Source of the DNA: Sporomusa sp.
GTDB taxonomy: Bacteria; Bacillota_C; Negativicutes; Sporomusales; Sporomusaceae
Assembly (NCBI GenBank): GCA_029256645.1
Contig: JAQSXM010000147.1
Coordinates: 1-7,666, forward strand
Length of the DNA: 7,666 nt
Direction: 5' to 3'
Position numbers and translations under genes: made by a program. The notes under the pieces were generated by a model. The model had not been told where the DNA came from. It did not search any database and saw only the letters and a program-made list of their open reading frames with translations. Every line of letters begins with the position of its first letter. Within the stretch, counting starts at the first letter, position 1. Below are positions 1 through 6,510 of the stretch, one piece after another.

Positions 1-1
1 G

Positions 2-2440
2 ATGGCAGTGTTTAGCTATAGGCTGATTAGGCCGCGGTGGCGCAAAGTACTGGCCGACTTGTGGGGCAATAAGCTGCGGACCCTGCTGGTCGTATTGTCG
101 ATCACGGTTGGCGTGTTCGCCGTCGGCATGGTCTATAGCGCTTATCTGATGTTTGAACGGGACCTGGACGTAAGCTGGCGGTCGGCGGCGCCGGCCAGCG
201 CCAGTCTGTACGCCGATCCTTTTGACCAGGAGCTGGTTGACAGTGTTCGCAGCCTGCGCGGTGTAAAGGAGGCCGAAGGCCGGCGCAATGTCGACCTGCG
301 GGTGCGGACCGCCGGCGGAAATTGGGGACAGATGTTTCTGACCGCCATTCCTGACTATAGCAAGCAAAAGGTTAATATTATTAAAAGCCAGACAGGAGCC
401 TGGCCGCCGGGCGACGGTGATGTTTTGCTGGAACGCTCTTCGCTGGCCGAACTAGGCGTAGCCACAGGCGGCAGCATTCAGGTGGAAACTGCGACCGGGC
501 GCAAGCGTACGCTAAAAGTTACCGGCACAGTGTATGATCCCAGTCAGATTTCCAGTATGTTCAGCGGTCGCTCTTACGGCTATATCAATATGGATACTCT
601 CGAGAAGCTGGACGAAGAACGCCGGCTGGACCAGGTGAATTTTGTTGTTGAGCCCTGGGTGCTTAAAGGCAAGGAAACGGCGCCGATTGAAGCGGTCGGC
701 CGGCGGGCCTGGAGCAAGCTGGAACAGGGCGACACCACGGTGTTCTGGCTGCAGGTAAACAAACCGGGCGAACATCCGCTGCAGAGCATCATTAACGCGC
801 TGCTGATGCTGCTGACCGTGCTGGGAGTGTTGTCGCTATTATTAGGCACGCTTTTGCTGGTAAATACGGTATCGGCTATTTTGACGCAGCAGGTCCGGCA
901 GGTCGGAATCATGAAGGCCATTGGCGCCAGGCGTGACCAAATTCTACGGATGTATCTGGCTATGGTTGGCGTTTACGGCGTGTTGGCGCTGCTGGTTGCC
1001 GCTCCGTTGGGTGCGCTGGCAGCCAGTGCGGTAACCGGTTTTATGGCTCAGGTCTTTAACTTTGACTCCGGTGGTTTGGAACTGCCGCCAAAAGTGCTGC
1101 TGCTGGAAGCCGCCGCCGCGGTGGGGGTGCCGGTTTTGGCCGCCATTTGGCCGGTGTGGCGGGGGACGGGAATCACGGTCCGGGAGGCAATCAGCGATTA
1201 CGGTATTGGCAGTGCGGACAGCAAAGGCCGCCTGGACCGCTGGGTCGACCAACTGCTGGAAAAAGTAAAGCGCCTGTCCCGGCCCAGCCTGCTGTCGCTG
1301 CGGAATACCTTTCGCAGAAAATGGCGTCTGGCTCTCACCTTGCTGACACTGACCGTGGCGGGAACAGTGTTCATGGCGGTGTTCAGCGTTCGCTCGTCAC
1401 TCTACTCTACCCTCGATGACGCGCTTGACTATTTCCAATACGACATCTCGGTGGGATTTACCGAAAACTACCGGGCGGCCCGGATCGAGCATGAGGTTCT
1501 TAGCGTTCCCGGTGTTAAAGCGGCGGAATCCTGGGGGTTCACTTCCGGGCGGATACTGCGGAGCGAACGCAAAGAAGCGGAAGATGACGCCAGTAAAAAT
1601 GTGTTCATTCTGGCGCCGCCGGTCGGAACAAAGATGATTCAGCCCCAAATTATCGCGGGGCGCTGGCTGGTGCCTGAGGATGAGAGCGCCCTTGTCGTTA
1701 ATACGGAGACGTTAAAGGATAGCCCCCAGCTTACAGTCGGCAGTTCTGCGATCATCAAGGTAGGCACCCGCAAACTCAGATTTACTGTAGTCGGTATTGC
1801 CAAAAGTACGCTGACCGGACCGATGGTATATGCGCCTTATCCCTGGTTTACCGGCGCCATCCAGGAAGCCGGCGGGGCAAGGTCGGTTCAGATCGCGGCC
1901 CGGTCGGCCAATCCTCAGGAACAAACCGAGTTGGGCAGAAAGCTGGAAGAGCACCTTAAGAAAAACAATTTGCGGGTGCAAAATGTCGATATTACCTGGG
2001 AACAGAAGCAGCGTATCCGTTCTCAGTTTGACATACTGACGGTATTTTTGCTGATTATGGCCATCCTGCTGGCGATCGTGGGCGCTTTAGGCCTGATGGG
2101 CACCATGGGCATTAATGTCCTGGAGCGGACCAGGGAGATTGGCATTATGCGGGCTATTGGCGCATCCAGCGGCGCGATTGGCAGGATTTTTATCGTGGAA
2201 GCGTTGTGCATCGGCGTCTTAAGCTGGCTGTTAGGCGTACTGTTAGCCCTGCCGGCAGCTGCTTTGCTCAGTTATCAGGTAGGTGTCATGTTTCTGCAAA
2301 GTCCGCTGACTTTTTCGTTCAGCTTTCTGGGAGTAGGAATCTGGCTGGTGCTTTCGGCTTTGCTGTCGGTGGCGGCCAGCCTGATTCCGGCCCGCAACGC
2401 GGCCAGACTTAGCGTGCGGGAGGTATTGGGCTATGAATAA
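2..2440 (+). CDS. FtsX/MacB-type ABC transporter permease, two fused 4-helix halves
   Basis: Integral membrane subunit of an ABC exporter of the FtsX/MacB/LolCE class; the cargo cannot be read from sequence. About eight membrane segments are visible, near residues 25-50, 265-293, 320-347, 366-385, 442-464, 675-703, 730-757 and 772-796. They form two repeats, each with one helix, a large extracytoplasmic domain (about 51-260 and 465-670), then three helices. Each half carries the FtsX signature after its second helix: QVGIMKAIGARR (about 299-310) and EIGIMRAIGASS (about 712-723). The C-terminus IPARNAARLSVREVLGYE is typical of the family. At 812 aa it is about twice the length of a MacB-type single-repeat permease. 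The ATG at base 2 leaves no room for a ribosome site, so the true start could lie upstream. It overlaps the HlyD-type gene by 8 bases, which suggests translational coupling. No ATPase gene is in the window; one is expected upstream. Confidence 0.93.
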   Translation: MAVFSYRLIRPRWRKVLADLWGNKLRTLLVVLSITVGVFAVGMVYSAYLMFERDLDVSWRSAAPASASLYADPFDQELVDSVRSLRGVKEAEGRRNVDLRVRTAGGNWGQMFLTAIPDYSKQKVNIIKSQTGAWPPGDGDVLLERSSLAELGVATGGSIQVETATGRKRTLKVTGTVYDPSQISSMFSGRSYGYINMDTLEKLDEERRLDQVNFVVEPWVLKGKETAPIEAVGRRAWSKLEQGDTTVFWLQVNKPGEHPLQSIINALLMLLTVLGVLSLLLGTLLLVNTVSAILTQQVRQVGIMKAIGARRDQILRMYLAMVGVYGVLALLVAAPLGALAASAVTGFMAQVFNFDSGGLELPPKVLLLEAAAAVGVPVLAAIWPVWRGTGITVREAISDYGIGSADSKGRLDRWVDQLLEKVKRLSRPSLLSLRNTFRRKWRLALTLLTLTVAGTVFMAVFSVRSSLYSTLDDALDYFQYDISVGFTENYRAARIEHEVLSVPGVKAAESWGFTSGRILRSERKEAEDDASKNVFILAPPVGTKMIQPQIIAGRWLVPEDESALVVNTETLKDSPQLTVGSSAIIKVGTRKLRFTVVGIAKSTLTGPMVYAPYPWFTGAIQEAGGARSVQIAARSANPQEQTELGRKLEEHLKKNNLRVQNVDITWEQKQRIRSQFDILTVFLLIMAILLAIVGALGLMGTMGINVLERTREIGIMRAIGASSGAIGRIFIVEALCIGVLSWLLGVLLALPAAALLSYQVGVMFLQSPLTFSFSFLGVGIWLVLSALLSVAASLIPARNAARLSVREVLGYE

Positions 2441-3395
2441 CGGGAACGGAGTAGATATAATGGCGATAAAACGGTTGAAAACAGGCCTGAGCTGGCTTAA
2501 GCGACACTGGCTATTGACCTTGATTATTCTGATCATCCTATCTGCCGGCGGCTGGTGGCTTGCATCCGGAGGGAAGGGAAATAAGGCAGAGATTCCGCCG
2601 GTAAAAGCCGATAACCGGGTGCTGGCCGAGGGCATTGTTTTTCCTGTCCGCTACGCGCAAATGGTTATGCCTGTTGAAGGCACTATTGGTGAGGTACTGG
2701 TGCGGGAAGGCGATATGGTAGAAGCCGGACAGCCAATCATCCGGCTGGTCCGGCAGGATTATCAGGCGCGGGTTGGCAGCACCCGCGCCGATATCAGCCG
2801 CGCTGCCGCCGCGGTGGAACAGGCCCGGGTCAACCTGGCCGACGCCGAGCGGGAACTTGCGCGGCAGCAACGCCTGGTCGCGGCCGGGGCGACATCCCGG
2901 CAGCAGGTTGATCAGGCTAACACGGCGGCGGACAGAAACCGGGCGGCCCTGGCTCAGGCCCAGGCCGAGCTGCAAACGCAGCAAGCCCGGCTTGCCGAGG
3001 CTGAGGGGCTGCTGGATAAAACGGAAATAAAGGCCGCCATAAGCGGCAAAGTAGCTTTTCTGGATATCAGAGTCGGGGAGCATGCCGCTGCCGGTACCGT
3101 ACTGGTACGGGTCGCCGACGAAAGCGCCTGGGAAATCCGCAGTGATGACCTGACTGAGTTAACCGTCGCCAGAGTAAAAATAAGTGATCAGGTTGCGTTG
3201 ACGTTTGACGGCATTCCTGGCCTGGAAATTCCGGGCAGGGTTAAAAGCATCAGACCCTACGGCGAAAAAAAACGCGGCGATATTACCTATACCGTTACCA
3301 TTGCGCCAGAAAACTGGGATGAACGGATACGCTGGAATATGACGGCGCAGCTTGCCATTACGCCCTCCGGTGTATCTGGCGCTAACCTGCGCTAA
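2433..3395 (+). CDS. HlyD-family membrane fusion protein of the ABC exporter
   Basis: Periplasmic or extracytoplasmic adaptor that partners the preceding ABC permease. The 320-aa product has a short basic cytoplasmic start, one membrane anchor (about 26-44), a first half of a biotinyl-lipoyl domain (about 77-108, PVEGTIGEVLVREGDMVEAG), an Ala/Gln/Arg-rich coiled-coil hairpin (about 110-193), the second lipoyl half (about 196-228, AAISGKVAFLDIRVGEHAAAG) and a beta-barrel region (about 230-305). This order is standard for the family. I chose the ATG at 2433 because GGGAGG at 2418-2423 sits 9 bases before it. A second in-frame ATG at 2460 has only a weak GGAG site. The gene overlaps the permease stop by 8 bases. 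Its TAA overlaps the stop codon of the opposite-strand HAD gene. Confidence 0.92.
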   Translation: MNNGNGVDIMAIKRLKTGLSWLKRHWLLTLIILIILSAGGWWLASGGKGNKAEIPPVKADNRVLAEGIVFPVRYAQMVMPVEGTIGEVLVREGDMVEAGQPIIRLVRQDYQARVGSTRADISRAAAAVEQARVNLADAERELARQQRLVAAGATSRQQVDQANTAADRNRAALAQAQAELQTQQARLAEAEGLLDKTEIKAAISGKVAFLDIRVGEHAAAGTVLVRVADESAWEIRSDDLTELTVARVKISDQVALTFDGIPGLEIPGRVKSIRPYGEKKRGDITYTVTIAPENWDERIRWNMTAQLAITPSGVSGANLR

Positions 3396-4033
3396 GACTC
3401 CCGGTTTCTCCGGGAGAGTCCTAGAATATCATAAAGCTGTTCTAAGCAATAAATATTGTAGTCAGCAGCAGGAACCGTGGTCTTATTTTCATCAAAAAAG
3501 CATGCTGCCATACCCGCGTTTTTCCCGGCCAGAATATCGATATCGCGGTCGCCTATCATGATACACTCGGCAGGAGAAAAGTTATGCTTTTTAGCTAAGC
3601 TTAGCAGCGCTGTCGGATCCGGCTTCTTTGGAAAATCATCTTCAATGGAGATGCAATCTGCAAAGCATTCTCTTAGTCCCGATTTTTCAAGATGCCTCAT
3701 AGCGGTTGTATCGCGGTGGGTGTATAAATAGTTCTTCTTTCCACTTTCCCGGATCGCTTCACATATTTCAATTGCATAGGGAAAAGGGGGTATGCACTTT
3801 TCCTCTATTTGATTACGATAGGTCAAATATTTTTTTTCAAAATCAGCATTTAATCCATACTGCTCGTTGAGCCGTTTTTGCGTGTTCCCGATAGACACCC
3901 TCAATTGCTCTCCCAACTCTTTGATGCCGATTTTTATATTCTCTTCGGTAACGGCCCGATAAAATGCCTCTGTGATTCCCGGATACGTATCATAAAGAGT
4001 TCCGTCGAAATCCCAAACCACATGTTTATACAT
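3392..4033 (-). CDS. HAD-superfamily phosphatase (phosphoglycolate phosphatase-like)
   Basis: Cytoplasmic hydrolase that probably removes phosphate from a small metabolite; the substrate is not evident. All four HAD motifs are present. Motif I is DFDGTLYDT with nucleophile Asp8 and acid/base Asp10. Motif II is the Thr of YTHRD (Thr105). Motif III is the Lys in PKKPDP (Lys136/137). Motif IV is GDRDID with Asp162 and Asp166 for magnesium. Residues about 16-85 form a helical C1-type cap, as in PGPase/PhnX-type (subfamily IA) enzymes. At 213 aa it has normal length. I start it at the ATG at 4033, since GAGGTG lies 6 bases before it. An in-frame GTG at 4042 would overlap that ribosome site. It lies 36 bases after the exported protein gene on the same strand, so it may be the last gene of the transporter operon. 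Its final residues (SRRNRES) are encoded by the junction hairpin and run past the normal fold. Confidence 0.88.
   Translation of the reverse strand: MYKHVVWDFDGTLYDTYPGITEAFYRAVTEENIKIGIKELGEQLRVSIGNTQKRLNEQYGLNADFEKKYLTYRNQIEEKCIPPFPYAIEICEAIRESGKKNYLYTHRDTTAMRHLEKSGLRECFADCISIEDDFPKKPDPTALLSLAKKHNFSPAECIMIGDRDIDILAGKNAGMAACFFDENKTTVPAADYNIYCLEQLYDILGLSRRNRES
3398..3416. terminator. GC hairpin at the convergent gene junction, possible two-way terminator
   Basis: CTCCCGG (3398-3404), loop TTTCT, CCGGGAG (3410-3416) form a perfect 7-bp stem just after the + strand stop codon. GACT (3396-3399) and AGTC (3417-3420) could lengthen it with a bulge. Neither strand shows a clear T-run after the stem, so it is a weak candidate for intrinsic termination. 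The hairpin lies inside the last codons of the opposing HAD gene. Confidence 0.4.
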
Positions 4034-4039
4034 ATATTT

Positions 4040-4045
4040 CACCTC
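4040..4045 (-). promoter_or_regulatory. Ribosome binding site that fixes the HAD gene start
   Basis: On the - strand GAGGTG (4045-4040) precedes AAATAT and then ATG (4033). The GTG inside this site is in frame but has no Shine-Dalgarno sequence at a workable distance, so the ATG is preferred. Confidence 0.6.
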
Positions 4046-4069
4046 GTAGTATTCTTGTCTTTGTAATTT

Positions 4070-4861
4070 CTAACCTGTCACCGTAAGGCTTTTTTGAGGA
4101 GTCTTAAATACTTTTTTGTATTCCAATAGGAAGAAGGATACTCCGAGGCCAATAGCTGCCATCCACAGCAGTACAGCCGAAACACCTTTTACCGGCGTAC
4201 CGTGGACCGCACTGATGCTGACCTCTCGGGCCTGCCTGAATGCCGGTTTTTCTGCTGATCCGGAAAGAGCATATTCCAAATAGCGCAGATCTGACTGGGG
4301 ATCCCTGCCTACAATATAGTCTTTCTTAGGAGAGGAAATAAGGGAAAATTCCTGTCCTTTGGCTAAATAGATTCGTACTTTGTAGTTCACAATATCGTAG
4401 CTTTGTGTGTTGACAGTTTTATACTTTAATGAAACCTGTCCTGAAACTCCGGTATCAGGTTCATATGCAGTCCCTTTATAAAAATCGCGGCAGGTAAATG
4501 TCAGCTCGATGGCATACTTTTCCTCCGGAGAAGCGGTTTTATAGATCAGATAGGATGAAGAGCCAATCTTGCCGGGTTTGCCATCGGCAGCAGTAACATT
4601 ACCTAGCTTCAGCTTCATAGCTGTCTGAGTCATATTGGCTTGGCTGATGAAAACATAGATTTCACCGGCCTTGTTCGAAACACCCTCTACAGTTACTGTT
4701 AAAGTGGCATCGTTTTTTCCCGCGGGAGTAAATGTTTCCGTATAGTTCAGAATCTGGCCGGCTTTTACGGAAGCATTCGCCGCCGGCGCGCCAATAGCTG
4801 AAGTACATGTAAAGCTCAGAATGACGATTAAACATGTCAACCCTTTGATTAATTTTTTCAT
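4070..4861 (-). CDS. Exported single-pass membrane protein of unknown family, partner gene of the transporter
   Basis: I do not recognise a named family. The 263-aa product starts with a clear signal peptide: MKKLIKG, a hydrophobic core to about residue 23, and a likely cleavage after PAANA near residue 30. Residues about 31-215 are rich in alternating Thr, Val, Tyr and Lys strands and look like one or two beta-sandwich domains, with only one Cys (C124) after the signal. Near the C-terminus one membrane helix (about 226-246, VSAVLLWMAAIGLGVSFFLL) is followed by a short basic tail, so the protein should be anchored with its body outside the cytoplasm. I chose the ATG at 4861 because AGGAGG (4875-4870) lies 8 bases before it; an ATG at 4882 lies upstream of that site and gives seven unneeded residues. 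The Shine-Dalgarno site directly follows the transporter stop, so the two proteins are probably made together. A role as accessory or sensing subunit of the transporter is inference from position only. Confidence 0.82.
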   Translation of the reverse strand: MKKLIKGLTCLIVILSFTCTSAIGAPAANASVKAGQILNYTETFTPAGKNDATLTVTVEGVSNKAGEIYVFISQANMTQTAMKLKLGNVTAADGKPGKIGSSSYLIYKTASPEEKYAIELTFTCRDFYKGTAYEPDTGVSGQVSLKYKTVNTQSYDIVNYKVRIYLAKGQEFSLISSPKKDYIVGRDPQSDLRYLEYALSGSAEKPAFRQAREVSISAVHGTPVKGVSAVLLWMAAIGLGVSFFLLEYKKVFKTPQKSLTVTG

Positions 4862-4869
4862 GCTATCTC

Positions 4870-4875
4870 CCTCCT
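4870..4875 (-). promoter_or_regulatory. Strong ribosome binding site between transporter and exported protein genes
   Basis: AGGAGG on the - strand directly follows the transporter TAA (4878-4876) and lies 8 bases before the ATG at 4861. The 14-base gap between the genes is almost wholly this site, which points to coupled translation. Confidence 0.7.
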
Positions 4876-6360
4876 TTAGCATATACCTAAAAATTTAAAC
4901 CACGTTAACGACGCGATGACCAAAAGAATCCATTTAACCAGCAGTACAAGTATGCCATAGACAAACTGGTTCAGGACGCTAAAGTAACCGGTGCTATAAA
5001 ATATCAGATTAGGCTTGCTGTGAGGCGGCAGTGTGATTACATCAGAGATTGTAAAGCTTGCCGGAAGTGCCAGCGCCACAGGGTTTACACCGGCAGTCTT
5101 TGCTATTCCGATAATCGTTGGAATCAAAATAATCGTACGCACTGTTTTACTGGTGAAAACCAGGTGGGAGAACATGGCGATAAAGGTTACGATTACATAT
5201 AATTTAAAGAATCCAAGTGAAGCTAAATTCAGGGAACCGAATATGGAGTTTAGTAAGAAGGAGGCCCCGCCGGAAGCATCCAGCGCCAGTCCGACGGAAT
5301 ATGCGCCAACGCTGAACAGAATCAGATCCCATGGCACTTTTGCGTCCTTCCAGTTTGCGATACCAATATACGGCATGAAGAATAAAATACCGGAAATTAG
5401 AGTTACCAGCACTAAGCTGATTTGCATTCCGAAAAGGGCGTAGTGGTAGCCATCGGTTGCCCACAAAAATACGGTAAGCGCAAAGATAATCAACGCTTTT
5501 ATCTCATTTTTGCTAAGCTTACCCAGCTGATTGTACTGATCTTTAAATTCTTTCTTTGCGTCTGAGGGCTGCTGGCCATCCTCAAGCGGAGGAGCTTTAA
5601 CCTCGCTTTTAAATAAAAAGTTACCGATTACTAAAGAGGCGAGAACCGTTAGCGTGGCAACGGGGAAGGAAGCGGCAAACCAGTCCATCCAGGTAACATT
5701 TGCCCCGGTTAAGTCCTTGATCAGCCCTACCGCCATGATTTGCGGTGATGTTGCGGTCAGGATACCGGTTGTGGATATATTATTGAACTGCAGCTGCTGG
5801 ATAACCAATTGTCTGCCAAAATTACTTTCTCCCGGTATCGCTTTGTACACTTTGAGAATAAGCAGTGAGATCGGCAGCATCAGGGTGGCTCTGGCTGTAG
5901 TGGAAGGTACTAAAAAAGCTAGTATCAGATTAGTTATAGCCAAAGTGGCCAAAGCACTTTTGGCTGTATGACCAAATTTGGATATGATCCAGAGGGCAAG
6001 CCTTGTGGCAAAACCGCTCTTTTCCATTCCCGTTGTAATGAAGAAGGCCATTAGCATAACCCACATGACATCCAAGCCGAATACGCCAAGAGCTTCTCGC
6101 TCGCTCCAGGCTCCTGTTGCAACTAAAAGGACAATGGCAATGAGAGAAGTCAGGTAGGTGGGCAAAGACTGGGTTACCCACAGGATAAAAATTGAAAAGA
6201 ATACGGCTATGGCCGCTTTGCCTTGCAGAAGCAATCCATCTGGGGTAGGCATCGTCAGCAGGAACACAAAGACGATAAGGGCTGCCGGCAGACCGGCTAC
6301 CTGCATCCACTTATCAACAAGACTTTTTTCCTTAGTACTGGTCGCTGGACTTGTACTCAT
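4876..6360 (-). CDS. SLC13/DASS-family anion (dicarboxylate-type) transporter
   Basis: Polytopic inner-membrane carrier of the divalent anion:sodium symporter family, expected to move di- or tricarboxylates or a related anion. The 494-aa length fits, with about 11-12 hydrophobic helices, a charged cytoplasmic loop near residues 250-288 and the typical internal two-fold repeat. The repeat hallmarks are VPSTTARATLMLPI (151-164) with TGILTATSPQIMAVG (198-212), and TSKTVRTIILIPT (403-415) with the TLPPHSKPNLIFYSTGYFSV region (443-462). Most family members have Ser-Asn-Thr in both hallmark loops, where Asn helps bind sodium and substrate. Here they read STT (153-155) and SKT (404-406), so coupling may differ. 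VPSTTAR resembles the exchanger-type branch (CitT-like, plastid DiT-like). The ATG at 6360 has GAGGTGAG just upstream. It is the first gene of a likely three-gene operon, divergent from a LysR regulator. Confidence 0.9.
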   Translation of the reverse strand: MSTSPATSTKEKSLVDKWMQVAGLPAALIVFVFLLTMPTPDGLLLQGKAAIAVFFSIFILWVTQSLPTYLTSLIAIVLLVATGAWSEREALGVFGLDVMWVMLMAFFITTGMEKSGFATRLALWIISKFGHTAKSALATLAITNLILAFLVPSTTARATLMLPISLLILKVYKAIPGESNFGRQLVIQQLQFNNISTTGILTATSPQIMAVGLIKDLTGANVTWMDWFAASFPVATLTVLASLVIGNFLFKSEVKAPPLEDGQQPSDAKKEFKDQYNQLGKLSKNEIKALIIFALTVFLWATDGYHYALFGMQISLVLVTLISGILFFMPYIGIANWKDAKVPWDLILFSVGAYSVGLALDASGGASFLLNSIFGSLNLASLGFFKLYVIVTFIAMFSHLVFTSKTVRTIILIPTIIGIAKTAGVNPVALALPASFTISDVITLPPHSKPNLIFYSTGYFSVLNQFVYGILVLLVKWILLVIASLTWFKFLGIC

Positions 6361-6393
6361 ATTCTCACCTCTGTACTTTTTATTTTCAATAAC

Positions 6394-6423
6394 AGTATAT
6401 TAAAGAGATATAGCTATAAACAA
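6394..6423 (-). promoter_or_regulatory. Predicted sigma-A promoter of the transporter operon
   Basis: On the - strand a -35-like TTGTTT (6423-6418) and a -10 TATACT (6399-6394) are separated by 18 bases. The -10 is close to consensus, while the -35 is weak, as expected for an activator-dependent promoter. Transcription would start near 6387, giving a leader of about 27 bases. Confidence 0.55.
6409..6418. promoter_or_regulatory. Short perfect palindrome in the transporter promoter spacer
   Basis: TATAGCTATA is a perfect 10-base palindrome between the -35 and -10 of the transporter promoter. It could be part of a second (activation) contact site for the LysR regulator, but being AT-rich and short it could also be chance. 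Confidence 0.3.
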
Positions 6424-6433
6424 ATCATTTAAG

Positions 6434-6462
6434 TTGTTACATTTATAACCATACGTTATACT
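6434..6462 (+). promoter_or_regulatory. Predicted sigma-A promoter of the LysR gene
   Basis: TTGTTA (6434-6439) and TATACT (6457-6462) are separated by exactly 17 bases. Transcription would start near 6469, about 42 bases before the ATG. The -10 box is overlapped by the proposed LysR operator. Confidence 0.65.
6444..6460. promoter_or_regulatory. Proposed LysR-type operator, TATAAC-N5-GTTATA
   Basis: This is a perfect 6-base inverted repeat with a CATAC centre. It satisfies the LysR T-N11-A rule (T6446, A6458). Its centre (6452) lies about 65 bases upstream of the predicted transporter start, the usual position of a LysR recognition site. It also covers the -10 region of the lysR-type gene's own promoter, the usual autorepression layout. 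An extra half-site-like GTTA lies at 6436-6439 and ATAAC at 6389-6393. Confidence 0.6.
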
Positions 6463-6500
6463 TTAGACAGCCAATCAAATGGGAAAGTTATCCATAAATT

Positions 6501-6505
6501 GGAGG
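6501..6505 (+). promoter_or_regulatory. Ribosome binding site that fixes the LysR gene start
   Basis: GGAGG lies 5 bases before the ATG at 6511. The in-frame TTG at 6499 overlaps this site and is therefore an unlikely start. Confidence 0.7.
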
Positions 6506-6510
6506 TTGTT

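Noticed and set aside
2538..3083. 181-codon open frame on the - strand opposite the HlyD-type gene
   Set aside because: It is antisense to a well-supported gene in GC-rich sequence, has no recognisable domain, and is rich in Arg, Pro and Gly as expected of a shadow frame.
3376..3396. Direct repeat GCGCTAA-CCT-GCGCTAA at the end of the HlyD-type gene
   Set aside because: It is only 7 bases long, lies inside coding sequence and is likely chance.
4034..4042. GTG start for the HAD gene at 4042
   Set aside because: The GTG is part of the GAGGTG ribosome site that serves the ATG at 4033; no other site lies upstream of it at proper spacing.
4862..4882. Upstream ATG at 4882 for the exported protein
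   Set aside because: It lies before the AGGAGG site and would add MLKEGDS in front of an otherwise ideal signal peptide start.
5033..5443. 136-codon open frame on the + strand opposite the transporter gene
   Set aside because: It is fully antisense to a conserved transporter sequence and has no ribosome site or family features.
6499..6510. TTG start for the LysR gene at 6499
   Set aside because: It overlaps the GGAGG ribosome site of the ATG at 6511, and the family normally begins close to the MDIVKLTTFL-type helix.
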